Source of the DNA: Oceanobacillus senegalensis
GTDB lineage: Bacteria > Bacillota > Bacilli > Bacillales > Amphibacillaceae
Length of the DNA: 64,000 nt
Assembly: GCF_900176885.1 (NCBI RefSeq)
Contig: NZ_LT839648.1
Span: 1,143,049-1,207,048, forward strand
Reading direction: 5' to 3'
Shown here in pieces: positions 48,420 to 58,827 of this stretch (positions are counted from its first letter, which is position 1; each line of letters starts with the position of its first letter). Below the pieces are notes generated by a model. It saw only the letters and a list, made by a program, of their open reading frames with translations. It did no database searches and was not told the DNA's origin. The translations under genes and the position numbers were made by a program.

Positions 48420-49325
48420 ATGGAAATTACGAATTATAAATCTGGCTTTATTGCTATTATTGGTCGACCGAATGTAGGGAAATCTACATTTTTAAATCGA
48501 GTCATTGGACAAAAAATCGCCATAATGAGTGATAAACCACAAACAACACGAAATAAAATTCAAGGTGTTCTAACAACAGATGACGCACAAATGATTTTTA
48601 TCGATACACCTGGTATCCATAAACCGAAACACCGGTTAGGGGATTTCATGGTACAGGTTGCTGAAAATACATTAAATGAAGTTGATGCCGTTCTATTTAT
48701 GATAAATGCAAAAGAAGGTTACGGTAAGGGTGATCAATTTATTATGGATCTCCTCGAAAAAGTTAAAAGCCCTGTTTTCTTAATTATAAATAAAATTGAC
48801 TTGGTTCACCCAGAGGAATTACTTCCGCTAATTGAACAATATAAGGATAAGGTAGATTTTGAAGAGGTTATTCCTATATCTGCATTAGAAGGGAATAACG
48901 TAACTCTCTTATTAGAAGGGTTGAAAAATCATTTGCCAGAAGGGCCACAGTTTTATCCAGAGGAGCAAATTACGGACCATCCTGAACGATTTATTATTAC
49001 GGAATTAATAAGAGAGAAGGTATTGGAGTTAACAAGAGAAGAAGTACCACATTCGATTGCAGTAATAATGGAAAATTTAGAGAAAAGAGATTCGAATGCT
49101 ATCTTTATTCAAGCAACCATTGTGACCGAGAGAAAAACGCAAAAAGGAATATTAATTGGTAAGCAAGGAAGCATGTTAAAAGAAATTGGCAAAAAGGCAC
49201 GAAAGGATATCGAAGCATTACTTGGATCTAAAGTTTATTTAGAATTATGGGTAAAGGTGAACAAGGATTGGAGAAATAAACAGAGTCAACTAAATGAATA
49301 TGGTTTTCGCAAAGATGAGTATTAA
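48420..49325 (+). CDS. era: GTPase Era
   Basis: A 301-residue essential GTPase that binds the 3' end of 16S rRNA during 30S assembly. The P-loop is [13 protein letters not shown]. Other motifs are [16 protein letters not shown] and the C-terminal KH domain with [20 protein letters not shown]. Start behind CTGGAGG. The following yqzL and recO are the usual neighbours. Confidence 0.98.
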   Translation: MEITNYKSGFIAIIGRPNVGKSTFLNRVIGQKIAIMSDKPQTTRNKIQGVLTTDDAQMIFIDTPGIHKPKHRLGDFMVQVAENTLNEVDAVLFMINAKEGYGKGDQFIMDLLEKVKSPVFLIINKIDLVHPEELLPLIEQYKDKVDFEEVIPISALEGNNVTLLLEGLKNHLPEGPQFYPEEQITDHPERFIITELIREKVLELTREEVPHSIAVIMENLEKRDSNAIFIQATIVTERKTQKGILIGKQGSMLKEIGKKARKDIEALLGSKVYLELWVKVNKDWRNKQSQLNEYGFRKDEY

Positions 49326-49425
49326 TTAGTAAACATGGTAAATTTTAATACTTATGATTATGAAAGTGTGGGTCAAGCTAAGGGTACAGTTACATTATTT
49401 AAACTTTAGGAAAGGTGGTTTTTTC

Positions 49426-49572
49426 ATGATCGACCTTACATGGAAACTTTTTAGTCAAACAGGCGATATTGAGACATATTTGTTGTATAAAGAATTAGAA
49501 TCTGAGCAAGGCCACACTAATTATAGTATGAAGGAAAATGAAGAAGAATCACCACTTGAAACAAATTTATAA
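49426..49572 (+). CDS. yqzL: YqzL family small protein
   Basis: A 48-residue protein starting MIDLTWKLFSQTGDIETYLL, which closely resembles B. subtilis YqzL (WKLFSETGNIDTYLL) and lies at the same place between era and recO. The acidic tail is variable. The function is unknown. ATG 49426 follows AGGAAAGGTGG; the frame opens further upstream without a site. Confidence 0.88.
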   Translation: MIDLTWKLFSQTGDIETYLLYKELESEQGHTNYSMKENEEESPLETNL

Positions 49573-49636
49573 TGTAACTTACTCAAGCACTTGCTAATTC
49601 AGGTTCATATATGGTAATTGGGAAAGGTGAAGCGGT

Positions 49637-50380
49637 GTGCTTGAAAAAATTGATGGATTTGTAATGAAAGAAAGAGACTATGGAGAGACACATAAGATTG
49701 TAACGATTTACAGTAAAAAACTCGGTAAATTCACGGCATTAGCTAGAGGTGCAAAAAAGCCAAAAAGTAGAATGGCTGCTGTAACGCAGCCTTTCATTTA
49801 TGCTCAATTTTTTATTTACATCAATAAGGGGCTTAGCACGATTCAGCAAGGAGAAATCATTGATTCGTATCGTTTGATTCGTGAAGACATTGTAAAAACA
49901 GCTTATTCTGCTTTTATCATGGAAGTAGTTGATAAATTGATTGAGGAAAAGCAAAGTGATATTTACCTTTTTGAACAGTTACAGCATACTATGGATTATA
50001 TTTCTAATAATGAGGAAGCAGAAATCCCTGTCATGATGCTCGAAATGAAGTTATATCAAAAAGGCGGGATTGCCCCTGTTGTAGATTGCTGTACTAACTG
50101 TGGAAATAAAGAGCAGCCATTTGTATTTTCGGTTGTAGAAGGTGGTTTATTATGCAGGCGATGTATGCAATTAGATCCTGATGCGTTTCGGCTTTCCAAT
50201 TCATTAGTAAGACTTTTATATATTTTTTCTAAGGTGGAACTTGAAAGAGTAGGTTCCATTTCTGTAAAAGATGAGAACAAAAAAATGCTTCGTCGATTAT
50301 TAGATACATATTATGAGCGGTATGGGGGTTATTATATTAAATCTAGAAAGTTTTTAAATCAGTTAGATATGTTTAAATAG
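49637..50380 (+). CDS. recO: DNA repair protein RecO
   Basis: A 247-residue recombination mediator that helps load RecA onto SSB-coated DNA. An N-terminal OB fold (EKIDGFVMKERDYGETHKIV) precedes a helical domain with a four-cysteine zinc site (CCTNCGN and CRRCM). The start is GTG, 6-7 bases after AAAGGTGA. A strong promoter for the next unit begins 8 bases after its stop. Confidence 0.95.
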   Translation: MLEKIDGFVMKERDYGETHKIVTIYSKKLGKFTALARGAKKPKSRMAAVTQPFIYAQFFIYINKGLSTIQQGEIIDSYRLIREDIVKTAYSAFIMEVVDKLIEEKQSDIYLFEQLQHTMDYISNNEEAEIPVMMLEMKLYQKGGIAPVVDCCTNCGNKEQPFVFSVVEGGLLCRRCMQLDPDAFRLSNSLVRLLYIFSKVELERVGSISVKDENKKMLRRLLDTYYERYGGYYIKSRKFLNQLDMFK

Positions 50381-50387
50381 GCTTTTA

Positions 50388-50416
50388 TTGACATTCTGAA
50401 TGGGATAAAGTATTAT
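50388..50416 (+). promoter_or_regulatory. Strong sigma-A promoter upstream of the glyQS leader
   Basis: A perfect TTGACA (50388-50393), a 17-base spacer and TATTAT (50411-50416). No coding gene with a ribosome binding site lies between it and the T-box, so it probably drives glyQS. The transcript would contain repeat copy 3. Confidence 0.75.
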
Positions 50417-50420
50417 TTGT

Positions 50421-50579
50421 ACATAAAGTGAAACTTCATTCAGTGAGAGGATTTACTTCTTTCACTGAATGTTAATGGAGCGAATTGGGTGTTTACTGGC
50501 TGTTGATTTTCACTTATCTTCATTGATCCACCTAAAACCTTGAAGTGGGTGGTCTTATAGCTAGTTAACCTACGATAAT
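50421..50579 (-). repeat. Dispersed hairpin repeat, copy 3 (longer variant)
   Basis: Read on the minus strand, it begins ATTATCGTAGGTTAA (50579 downwards). The arms CCACCCACTTCAA and TTTTAGGTGG follow, and it ends GAAGTTTCACTTTATGT near 50421. The outer blocks match copies 1 and 2. About 50 extra bases near its 3' end include a perfect 10-bp hairpin (50437-50446 with 50462-50471). It lies between the promoter at 50388 and the T-box. Confidence 0.6.
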
Positions 50580-50596
50580 TCTAATAAAAATAGGAA

Positions 50597-50797
50597 ATTG
50601 CGAAGAAAGAGAAGAGTATCTACTGCATTCTATTCTTAGCGAGTCCGGGATGGTGTGAGCTGGATAGTAGAAAGGTTGAGAAAGGCGCTCTGGAGCAATT
50701 GATATAAAGTGGCTCTATTTTAATAGAGCAATTAGGGTGGAACCGCGGTAAAAGCCGTCCCTATGCTGTTTAACTAGCATAGGGACGGCTTTTACTA
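50597..50797 (+). promoter_or_regulatory. Glycine T-box riboswitch
   Basis: A T-box leader in front of glyQ. Stem I contains the AGAGTA loop-E-like motif and the distal GGGATGGTGTGAGC. The specifier appears as GGC (50684-50686) in GAAAGGC, as in B. subtilis glyQS. The T-box sequence AGGGTGGAACCGCG spans 50734-50747. A terminator of 20 paired bases (50748-50767 with 50776-50795) follows. Uncharged tRNA-Gly would stabilise the antiterminator and switch on glyQS. Confidence 0.96.
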
Positions 50798-50826
50798 TTA
50801 ATAAAACAATTGGAGGTATAAGATAG

Positions 50827-51705
50827 ATGAATATCCAGAACATGATTTTAACACTTCAAAAATATTGGTCTGAGAAAAACTGTATTCTGATGCAAGCCTA
50901 TGATGTAGAAAAAGGTGCGGGTACGATGTCACCGATGACCTTGCTAAGAAGTTTAGGTCCTGAGCCATGGAATGTAGCTTATGTAGAGCCTTCAAGAAGA
51001 CCTGACGATGGAAGGTATGGAGAAAATCCTAATCGTCTTTATCAGCATCATCAATTCCAAGTTATCATGAAACCATCTCCAGAAAATATTCAGGAGTTAT
51101 ATTTAGATTCACTAAGGCAGTTAGGAATTGATCCTTTAAAACATGATATTCGTTTTGTAGAGGATAATTGGGAAAACCCTACATTAGGGGCGGCTGGACT
51201 TGGTTGGGAAGTTTGGCTAGATGGAATGGAAATCACACAATTTACCTATTTCCAGCAGATAGGAGGATTGGAGGCTAATCCTGTTTCTGTTGAGTTAACC
51301 TACGGAATTGAGCGTTTAGCAGCATATATTCAGGATAAGGAGAATGTTTTTGAATTAGAGTGGAATGACGGTGTTACAGTACATGATATTTTCTATCAAC
51401 CGGAATATGAACATTCCAAATATACTTTCGAGGAATCGAACACGGAAATGTTATTTGAATTATTTACAATGTACGAAAAGGAAGCCAAAGTGACAATGGA
51501 AAAAGGATTAGTTTTTCCAGCATATGATTATGTTTTGAAATGTTCTCATACATTTAATCTTCTTGATGCCAAGGGAGTTATATCTGTAACAGAACGGACT
51601 GGATATATTTCAAGAATTCGTAAATTAGCTAGAAATATTGCGAAAGCTTATGTTGCAGAACGTGAAAGACTTGGTTTTCCAATGCTTAATAAGGAGGAGA
51701 AATAA
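50827..51705 (+). CDS. glyQ: Glycyl-tRNA synthetase alpha subunit
   Basis: A 292-residue catalytic subunit of the heterotetrameric GlyRS. Conserved class II segments are [39 protein letters not shown] and [18 protein letters not shown]. It starts behind ATTGGAGG and abuts glyS without a gap. Expression is set by the T-box upstream. Confidence 0.98.
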   Translation: MNIQNMILTLQKYWSEKNCILMQAYDVEKGAGTMSPMTLLRSLGPEPWNVAYVEPSRRPDDGRYGENPNRLYQHHQFQVIMKPSPENIQELYLDSLRQLGIDPLKHDIRFVEDNWENPTLGAAGLGWEVWLDGMEITQFTYFQQIGGLEANPVSVELTYGIERLAAYIQDKENVFELEWNDGVTVHDIFYQPEYEHSKYTFEESNTEMLFELFTMYEKEAKVTMEKGLVFPAYDYVLKCSHTFNLLDAKGVISVTERTGYISRIRKLARNIAKAYVAERERLGFPMLNKEEK

Positions 51706-53790
51706 ATGACAAAAGATGTATTGTTTGAAATTGGATTAGAAGAATTACCTGCCCGATTTGTAGATGATGCAGAGAAGCAATTACTAGAAAAAACAAAAGA
51801 TTGGTTAAATGACTTACGAATCTCCTTCGAAAAAATTACTACTTATTCAACACCTAGAAGACTTGCTGTATTGATTAATGGGATAGCAGAATTTCAGGAA
51901 ACGATAGAAGAAGAGGCAAAGGGTCCTGCAGTAAAAATTGCAAAAGATGGTAATGGAGATTGGACGAAGGCTGCCATAGGGTTTACAAAAGGACAAGGAA
52001 AGACAGTAGACGATATTTATACGAAAGAAGTTAAAGGTACTTCCTATATATTTGTTAAAAAGCACATTGAAGGAAAAAAATCAGTGGAATTACTACCTGA
52101 ATTTAAAACTATTATTGAATCTATTCAGTTCGGAAAAAATATGCGTTGGTCTACACAAACAATGAGATATGCACGTCCAATTCGTTGGCTTGTTGCTTTA
52201 TATGGTAAGGAAATTGTACCGTTTGAAATTGCTTCTGTTCAAACAGGAAATAGGACATATGGTCACCGATTTTTAGGTGATAAAGTGATGATTAATAATC
52301 CAGAGGACTACGTATCTGTCTTACGAGAAAATTATGTCATTGCTGACCCTAAGGAAAGAGAGCAAATGATTTTATCACAGATTAAAGAACTGGAAAATCA
52401 GAAGAAATTTCGTATTCCAGAAGATAAGGAATTACTAGATGAAGTACGGAATTTAGTGGAATATCCAACCGTTTTCCTTGGTTCGTTTGAAGACAAATAC
52501 TTGAAATTACCATCAGAGGTGTTAATAACCTCTATGAAAGAGCATCAGCGATACTTCCCAGTGAAATCACATGATGGTGAATTATTACCTGGCTTTATTG
52601 GAGTAAGAAATGGGGATAATCAATTCCTAGAAACCGTTATAAAAGGGAATGAAAAAGTACTTAGAGCACGTTTATCTGATGCAGAATTTTTCTATGAGGA
52701 AGATCAAAAACATTCGATTAATACGTACTTAGAAAAGCTAGAACGTGTCGTTTTTCAAGAAAAATTAGGAACGTATACAGATAAAGTTAATCGTGTAATT
52801 TCTATCACAAAGCAAATTTGTGATTTATTAGAAGTTGATTATGAAACAGCTAAAAAAGCAGTAAGGACTGCTGAAATTAGCAAATTTGATTTAATGACAA
52901 ATATGGTTAATGAATTTACTGAACTGCAAGGTATAATTGGAGAAAAATACGCTGTTTTGTTTGGTGAGGATAAAGAGGTCGCTCAAGCTATTAGAGAGCA
53001 TTATTTACCAAAACAAGCAAGTGGAATACTTCCAGAGACGATGGCGGGTCAGATTGTAAGTATTGCTGATAAATTAGATACCATAGTAGGCTGTATCTCA
53101 ATTGGACTAACCCCTACAGGTTCTCAAGACCCATATGGATTACGACGTCAGGCAACAGGTGTTTTAAGAATTGCTAGTGAGAATAATTGGAATGTCTCAT
53201 TAGAATCAATGTTAAATATTACAAATTCTGTTTATGAGCAAACTAATATCGAGATGCAGGATAAGGAGGAAATTTCAAATGCATTACATGATTTCTTCAA
53301 ATTACGTGCATCATTCTTACTGAAAGAAATGAATGTTGAAACAGATGTTATCCATGCTGTAATTGAAAATAATATTGGTGTATTTAACTATACTGAGAAA
53401 AAAGCAAAGTTATTATCGAAAAAACGCAATGATGAAACATTCAAGCCTATACAGGAAGCATTAGTTAGGATATTGAATTTGGCGAAGAAAGCGGATCAAT
53501 TTCAAGTGAATGAGACATTATTTGAGACAGAATCAGAATCATTCTTGTACAAGGTATTACAAGAAATTAAGGATGATTTTCAACAAGCAAATAAAATTGC
53601 GAATGCAGAATCAGCTTTAGATTCCTTAAGTAAGTTAGCAAATCCTATTCATGAATTCTTTGATCATAATATGGTGATGGCAGATGATGAAAAAATTCGA
53701 GCTAATCGTCTAGCACTTGTAAATACTATTGCTAATACTATTTTAGAGTATGCAGATCTTTCCTTAATTGAATGGAAGCAACATCAATAA
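51706..53790 (+). CDS. glyS: Glycyl-tRNA synthetase beta subunit
   Basis: A 694-residue tRNA-binding subunit that starts with LFEIGLEELPARFV. Later motifs are GPAVKIAKDG, MRYARPIRWLV, LITSMKEHQRYFPV and the HD-like DALR-type C-terminal region. It immediately follows glyQ, with AAGGAGG in the end of glyQ. The alpha2-beta2 GlyRS type is the one usual in this family. Confidence 0.98.
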   Translation: MTKDVLFEIGLEELPARFVDDAEKQLLEKTKDWLNDLRISFEKITTYSTPRRLAVLINGIAEFQETIEEEAKGPAVKIAKDGNGDWTKAAIGFTKGQGKTVDDIYTKEVKGTSYIFVKKHIEGKKSVELLPEFKTIIESIQFGKNMRWSTQTMRYARPIRWLVALYGKEIVPFEIASVQTGNRTYGHRFLGDKVMINNPEDYVSVLRENYVIADPKEREQMILSQIKELENQKKFRIPEDKELLDEVRNLVEYPTVFLGSFEDKYLKLPSEVLITSMKEHQRYFPVKSHDGELLPGFIGVRNGDNQFLETVIKGNEKVLRARLSDAEFFYEEDQKHSINTYLEKLERVVFQEKLGTYTDKVNRVISITKQICDLLEVDYETAKKAVRTAEISKFDLMTNMVNEFTELQGIIGEKYAVLFGEDKEVAQAIREHYLPKQASGILPETMAGQIVSIADKLDTIVGCISIGLTPTGSQDPYGLRRQATGVLRIASENNWNVSLESMLNITNSVYEQTNIEMQDKEEISNALHDFFKLRASFLLKEMNVETDVIHAVIENNIGVFNYTEKKAKLLSKKRNDETFKPIQEALVRILNLAKKADQFQVNETLFETESESFLYKVLQEIKDDFQQANKIANAESALDSLSKLANPIHEFFDHNMVMADDEKIRANRLALVNTIANTILEYADLSLIEWKQHQ

Positions 53791-53881
53791 AAAACATATA
53801 GTATAACTTAATTTCCCTTTCCATCATAAGTGAGTTATAATTATTAGTAATAGTATGTCATATTAGCAAGGCGGTGAAAGG

Positions 53882-54511
53882 GTGGAATTATCAAAGAGAC
53901 AACAAGAAATCATAGAAATTGTTAAGGCTGATGGACCGATCACCGGTGAAAATATCGCAGAGAGGCTTAGTTTAACTAGGGCAACGTTAAGGCCTGATTT
54001 AGCTATATTAACAATGGCTGGCTTTTTAGAAGCTAGGCCAAGAGTAGGCTATTTTTTCACTGGTAAGACTGGTTCTGAATTGCTTTCTGAAAAAATAAAG
54101 AAGTTTAAAGTTCATGAATTTCAGCAAGTACCGATTGTTATTAAAGAAAATGTATCGGTCTATGATGCTATTTCCACTATGTTTTTAGAAGATGTAGGGA
54201 CACTCTTTGTATTAAATGAGAAGGGTTGCTTAAGTGGTGTCCTATCTCGTAAGGACTTATTACGTGCAAGTATGGGGCAGCAAGATTTAAATAGCATTGC
54301 TGTACATATTATAATGACAAGAATGCCTAATATAAATGTTTGTCAAAAGGATGATTTATTGCTTGATGCAGCTCAGCAGCTGATTAACAAAGAAATTGAC
54401 GGACTACCTGTAGTAAAGGAAGGTGAAGAAGGATTAGTTGTAATAGGGAGAATAACAAAAACAACTATTACAAAGGTCTTTGTAGAGCTAGCAATTGATA
54501 GCCATGTGTAA
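53882..54511 (+). CDS. ccpN: Transcriptional repressor CcpN (HTH and CBS pair)
   Basis: A 209-residue regulator. The N-terminal helix-turn-helix (ITGENIAERLSLTRATLRPD) is followed by two CBS domains (about residues 80-140 and 145-205). In B. subtilis CcpN represses gluconeogenic genes (gapB, pckA) in the presence of glucose and senses ATP/ADP. The start is GTG behind AAGGCGGTG. It is 34 bases from ppsR, the standard pair. Confidence 0.94.
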   Translation: MELSKRQQEIIEIVKADGPITGENIAERLSLTRATLRPDLAILTMAGFLEARPRVGYFFTGKTGSELLSEKIKKFKVHEFQQVPIVIKENVSVYDAISTMFLEDVGTLFVLNEKGCLSGVLSRKDLLRASMGQQDLNSIAVHIIMTRMPNINVCQKDDLLLDAAQQLINKEIDGLPVVKEGEEGLVVIGRITKTTITKVFVELAIDSHV

Positions 54512-54545
54512 AATAGTTACATCAGTTTGGGAGGGGTAACGAATT

Positions 54546-55349
54546 GTGAATACTGAACGAAACGTATATATTGTTTCAGATTCTGTTGGTGAAACGGCTG
54601 AGTTAGTTGTTAAAGCTGGCTTAAGTCAATTTAATAGTGAGGAATATAAAATTTCTCGCATCCCTTATGTAGAAGACGAGGGAACGATTAATGAATGTTT
54701 ACAGTTAGCTAAGGACAATAATGGTATTATAGGTTTTACTCTAGTTAATCCTGTTTTACGTAATTATTTAAATAAGAAGGCGAATGAATTAAATATCGAA
54801 GCCATAGATATAATGGGGCCGATGATTGACGCCATGGAACGGGTTTTTGAAAATCCGCCGAGATTAGAAGCTGGTCTTGTTCATAAATTAGATGAGGATT
54901 ATTTTAAACGGGTTGAGGCCATTGAATTTGCGGTTAAGTATGATGACGGTCGTGATCCTAGAGGTATTGCAAGAGCTGATATTATTTTAATTGGAGTTTC
55001 ACGCACTTCAAAAACACCGTTATCTCAGTATTTAGCACATAAGAGATTAAAGGTGGCAAATGTACCAATAGTACCAGAGGTAGATCCACCGGAAGAATTA
55101 TTTGAGGTTGATTCGAAGAAATGTATTGGTCTTCGGATTCGTCCGGAAAAATTAAATGAAATAAGAAAAGAGCGGTTAAAGGCATTAGGGCTTGGTGATC
55201 AAGCAACCTATGCTAATTTAGATAGAATTCATCAAGAACTTGAATATTTCAACAAAATTGTGGATAGAATAGGTTGTAAAGTCATTGATGTTTCGAATAA
55301 AGCTGTTGAAGAAACAGCAAATGTAATTTTACAAATGTATCATAAATAA
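54546..55349 (+). CDS. ppsR: Pyruvate, phosphate dikinase regulatory protein (YqfL)
   Basis: A 267-residue bifunctional kinase/pyrophosphorylase of the DUF299 family. It starts [19 protein letters not shown] and has the P-loop-like [17 protein letters not shown]. Family members switch PPDK or PEP synthase on and off by ADP-dependent phosphorylation of a threonine. In B. subtilis YqfL modulates CcpN activity, consistent with the operon. The start is GTG behind GGGAGGGG. Confidence 0.93.
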   Translation: MNTERNVYIVSDSVGETAELVVKAGLSQFNSEEYKISRIPYVEDEGTINECLQLAKDNNGIIGFTLVNPVLRNYLNKKANELNIEAIDIMGPMIDAMERVFENPPRLEAGLVHKLDEDYFKRVEAIEFAVKYDDGRDPRGIARADIILIGVSRTSKTPLSQYLAHKRLKVANVPIVPEVDPPEELFEVDSKKCIGLRIRPEKLNEIRKERLKALGLGDQATYANLDRIHQELEYFNKIVDRIGCKVIDVSNKAVEETANVILQMYHK

Positions 55350-55362
55350 CATGATATTAACG

Positions 55363-55393
55363 AAAAACATTCTACCTTTTGTAGAATGTTTTT
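55363..55393 (+). terminator. Intrinsic terminator after ccpN-ppsR
   Basis: A perfect 12-bp stem (55363-55374 with 55382-55393) with a 7-base loop ends in a T-rich tail. The 300 bases that follow hold only the promoter candidates below; the yqxD gene usual at this place is missing. Confidence 0.88.
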
Positions 55394-55420
55394 CTTCTGT
55401 TTGGAAAATAAGGAAACTTT

Positions 55421-55450
55421 TTGATAGAAATTTTTATCAAACTGTATTAT
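55421..55450 (+). promoter_or_regulatory. Candidate sigma-A promoter of dnaG-sigA
   Basis: TTGATA (55421-55426), an 18-base spacer and TATTAT (55445-55450). TTGATA and the TATCAA downstream also form a small inverted repeat. The leader would be about 245 bases. Confidence 0.4.
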
Positions 55451-55654
55451 AATATTAATTTGTGTAAAGATGTATATAATAAGAGTAACACTTTATTTGG
55501 AGATATTCTGAAAAATAAAACATTCATTCTAAGGAAGGAATTATAATATTTTTGTAGAAATATACAATAAAGCATTATTAATGGATGCACCTTCACAAAA
55601 TAAGTAATAAGGGAGGAAATTTTTTTCTTCATCATAAAAAAATTGTCGAATTGT

Positions 55655-55681
55655 GAAGGAAAATTAAAAAGAATAACGAAT
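55655..55681 (+). promoter_or_regulatory. Sigma-H type promoter of dnaG-sigA
   Basis: GAAGGAAAA (55655-55663), 11 bases, AACGAAT (55675-55681). Both parts fit the sigma-H consensus (RnAGGAWWW and RnnGAAT). The B. subtilis sigA operon also has a sigma-H promoter that acts at the onset of sporulation. The leader here would be very short, since dnaG begins at 55701. Confidence 0.65.
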
Positions 55682-55700
55682 ACTATAATATGGTGGTAGA

Positions 55701-57521
55701 ATGGCCAATCAAATACCGGAAGAAGTAATTGAAGAAGTAAGGAAATCCAATGACATTGTTGATGTTATTGGAGAGTATGTTCAATTAAAGAAACAGGGTA
55801 GAAACTTTTTTGGACTTTGTCCATTTCATGGAGAAAAAACACCATCTTTTTCTGTTTCACAGGAAAAACAAATTTTTCATTGTTTTGGATGTGGAAAAGG
55901 TGGTAATGCAATTACTTTCCTAATGGAAATGGAAAGCTACTCCTTCATTGAGACAATAAAGTATCTTGCTAATAGGAGTGGAATAAATCTACCAGATATA
56001 GGTAGTGAAAGGGAGTCTCCTCTTTCTAAGGAAAACCAGAATATCTTATCCGCTTATGAATGGTTAACTAAACTATATCATCATTTAATTCGATTTACAA
56101 AGGAAGGTAAAGAAGGACTACACTATTTAAAAGATAGAGGCATTAGCGAACAGGCAATTGATGATTTTCAATTAGGTTTTGCTCCAAACTCAAAGATATT
56201 TACGGCGGAATTTTTGAAGCAAAAGGGATTCAATCAAGCTTTATTAGTCCAATCAGGTTTACTTTCTTTACAAAATGACAATAGTGTAACTGACCGATTT
56301 AGAGGGCGAATCATTTTCCCTATTCGTAATCATTTAGGTAAAACGATTGCTTTTGGTGGGAGATTAATATCAGAAGGTGAACCGAAATACCTAAATAGTG
56401 CAGAAAGTGAACTATTTCAAAAAGGGAAGGTTCTTTATAATTTTGATTTAGCAAAAAAACATATTCGCAGAGAAAATGAAGTAATATTATTTGAAGGATA
56501 TATGGATGTCATATCCGCTTATCAAGCTGGAATTAATAATGTCATTGCTACACTAGGAACCGCGTTAACGGATTACCAAGCAAAGCTGTTGAATCGATAT
56601 GTTGATACAGTAGTTATTTGTTATGACGGTGACCGCGCAGGACTAGAGGCAACTTATAAAGCTGCAAACCTTTTGCGAAAAGTTGGTTGTCAAGTGAAAA
56701 TCTCCAACCTACGTGAAAATTTAGATCCAGATAGTTTTATTAAAGCGTATGGAGGAAAAGCTTTTAAAAAAGAAATAATTGACACGAGTGACACGTATAT
56801 TAGTTTTTATATGCGATACCGGAAAAAGGACTTTAACTTAAGCCTAGAAGGAGATCGTATTCAATATATAGAAGATGTTATTAAAGAAATATCACTTATT
56901 AATAGTTCTGTTGAAAGAGAATATTACTTAAAAGATCTTCATAAAGAATATAATATTTCTATGGAATCTCTCAATGAAGAGGTTGAAGCCCAACGAAATA
57001 AACAAGGATATTATCATAAAAAGGATAATACAGATAAGAACAGAAATACTAATAGAGCAGCAAGTTATCGTAGTAACCATAATTTATTACCTGCTTATCA
57101 AAATGCGGAAAGAAAATTGCTATCATATATGATTCAGGATTCATTTATAGCTGATAAAGTTCAAGAAGAAATAGGTGCAGGTTTTAATATTGATGCGCAT
57201 AAAATACTGGCAACCCATTTATATGCTTTTTATGAAGAAGGGCATTCATCAGATGTTAGTTTATTTATCGAAAAATTAGAAGATCATGATTTAAAAAAAT
57301 TAGTAACAGAAATAGCCATGTTACCATTTTCTGATGAAATAAGTGATAAGGAAATAAATGACTACATCCGAATGATTCAAGCGCAGAAAAACGATTATGT
57401 AAATATTCAATCACTAAAGGAACAACAGAGGGTGGCAGAGCAGCAGAAAGACCCGATAAAAGCTGCCCAAATTGCAATGCAGATTATTGAATTAAAAAAG
57501 CAGATAAAAGGAACAACATAA
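55701..57521 (+). CDS. dnaG: DNA primase
   Basis: A 606-residue primase that makes RNA primers for replication. The CHC2 zinc domain ([13 protein letters not shown] and CFGCGKGG) is at the N-terminus. The TOPRIM domain has [15 protein letters not shown] and [10 protein letters not shown]. The C-terminal helical domain binds the DnaB-type helicase. The ribosome binding site (GGTGG) is weak and close. It lies 31 bases before sigA in the classic dnaG-sigA operon. Confidence 0.97.
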   Translation: MANQIPEEVIEEVRKSNDIVDVIGEYVQLKKQGRNFFGLCPFHGEKTPSFSVSQEKQIFHCFGCGKGGNAITFLMEMESYSFIETIKYLANRSGINLPDIGSERESPLSKENQNILSAYEWLTKLYHHLIRFTKEGKEGLHYLKDRGISEQAIDDFQLGFAPNSKIFTAEFLKQKGFNQALLVQSGLLSLQNDNSVTDRFRGRIIFPIRNHLGKTIAFGGRLISEGEPKYLNSAESELFQKGKVLYNFDLAKKHIRRENEVILFEGYMDVISAYQAGINNVIATLGTALTDYQAKLLNRYVDTVVICYDGDRAGLEATYKAANLLRKVGCQVKISNLRENLDPDSFIKAYGGKAFKKEIIDTSDTYISFYMRYRKKDFNLSLEGDRIQYIEDVIKEISLINSSVEREYYLKDLHKEYNISMESLNEEVEAQRNKQGYYHKKDNTDKNRNTNRAASYRSNHNLLPAYQNAERKLLSYMIQDSFIADKVQEEIGAGFNIDAHKILATHLYAFYEEGHSSDVSLFIEKLEDHDLKKLVTEIAMLPFSDEISDKEINDYIRMIQAQKNDYVNIQSLKEQQRVAEQQKDPIKAAQIAMQIIELKKQIKGTT

Positions 57522-57552
57522 AAGTCTATTTAATTTGGAAGGAGGGGGACTC

Positions 57553-58698
57553 ATGACTGATAAAAATCAATCACAAATTAAAGAATCAGAACAAACATTA
57601 GAGCAGGTAAAAGAAGCCTTAACTGAAATTGGTAAGAAGCGTGGTACATTAGCATATGAAGAAATTGCTGACCGCCTTTCGAATTTTGAGATTGAATCAG
57701 ATCAAATGGATGAGTTCTATGAACACCTAGAAGATCAAGGGATAGAGGTTATTGGTGAATCGGATGATGACCCTAATATGAAGGAAATTTCAAAAGAAGA
57801 AAAAGCAGATGATGAAGATGATGAAGATGAAGATTTCAACTTGGAAGATTTAAGTGTTCCACTTGGAATTAAAATTAATGACCCGGTAAGAATGTATTTA
57901 AAAGAAATTGGTCGTGTAAATTTATTATCGGCTGCGGAAGAAATTGAACTGGCGACCCGAATTGAGGAAGGTGACGAGGAAGCCAAGAGACGTCTGGCTG
58001 AGGCTAACCTCCGACTTGTTGTTAGTATAGCAAAACGATATGTTGGACGTGGTATGCTATTTTTAGACCTTATTCAAGAAGGAAATATGGGGCTTATTAA
58101 AGCCGTTGAAAAATTTGATTATCGTAAAGGTTTTAAATTTAGTACGTATGCAACCTGGTGGATTCGTCAAGCTATTACAAGAGCGATTGCTGACCAAGCA
58201 AGAACCATTCGTATTCCAGTTCATATGGTTGAAACGATTAATAAGTTAATTCGAGTACAACGTTCACTTTTACAAGATTTAGGTAGAGAGCCTACACCGG
58301 AAGAAATTGGTGAGGAAATGGAACTGGCACCTGATAAGGTACGTGAAATTTTAAAAATTGCACAAGAACCAGTGTCACTTGAAACTCCGATTGGTGAAGA
58401 AGACGATTCTCATTTAGGTGACTTTATTGAAGATCAGGAAGCGATTTCTCCATCCGATCATGCAGCATATGAATTATTAAAAGAGCAATTAGAAGATGTT
58501 TTAGATACACTTACAGATAGAGAAGAGAATGTTCTTCGTTTACGTTTTGGACTTGATGATGGACGCACAAGAACTTTAGAAGAAGTTGGTAAGGTATTTG
58601 GCGTTACAAGAGAAAGAATTCGTCAAATTGAAGCCAAGGCCTTGCGTAAGTTAAGACACCCTAGTCGTAGTAAGCGACTAAAAGATTTTATGGATTGA
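57553..58698 (+). CDS. sigA: RNA polymerase primary sigma factor (sigma-A)
   Basis: A 381-residue housekeeping sigma factor. Region 1.1 ([20 protein letters not shown]) and an acidic linker precede region 1.2/2 ([54 protein letters not shown]). Region 3 follows, and region 4 has the helix-turn-helix [23 protein letters not shown] 57553 follows GGAAGGAGGGGG. No strong terminator is visible after it; only a weak hairpin near 58717. Confidence 0.98.
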   Translation: MTDKNQSQIKESEQTLEQVKEALTEIGKKRGTLAYEEIADRLSNFEIESDQMDEFYEHLEDQGIEVIGESDDDPNMKEISKEEKADDEDDEDEDFNLEDLSVPLGIKINDPVRMYLKEIGRVNLLSAAEEIELATRIEEGDEEAKRRLAEANLRLVVSIAKRYVGRGMLFLDLIQEGNMGLIKAVEKFDYRKGFKFSTYATWWIRQAITRAIADQARTIRIPVHMVETINKLIRVQRSLLQDLGREPTPEEIGEEMELAPDKVREILKIAQEPVSLETPIGEEDDSHLGDFIEDQEAISPSDHAAYELLKEQLEDVLDTLTDREENVLRLRFGLDDGRTRTLEEVGKVFGVTRERIRQIEAKALRKLRHPSRSKRLKDFMD

Positions 58699-58827
58699 TG
58701 ATGAGTAGTGAAGTCATTGAGAGCAGTTCTCTGTAATCAATGGCTCTTCTCTTTGATTTTGTTGGAACGTATTCCCTTTGCAATCGGAATAGCGAAGTTC
58801 GGCACCGTTACATGCTGGGTGATAGGT

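Noticed and set aside
50472-50542. A 22-codon frame (MERIGCLLAV...) in the glyQ leader
   Set aside because: It has no ribosome binding site and lies inside repeat copy 3.
55447-55635. A 62-codon minus-strand frame before dnaG
   Set aside because: AT-rich, no ribosome binding site, and it overlaps the promoter region.
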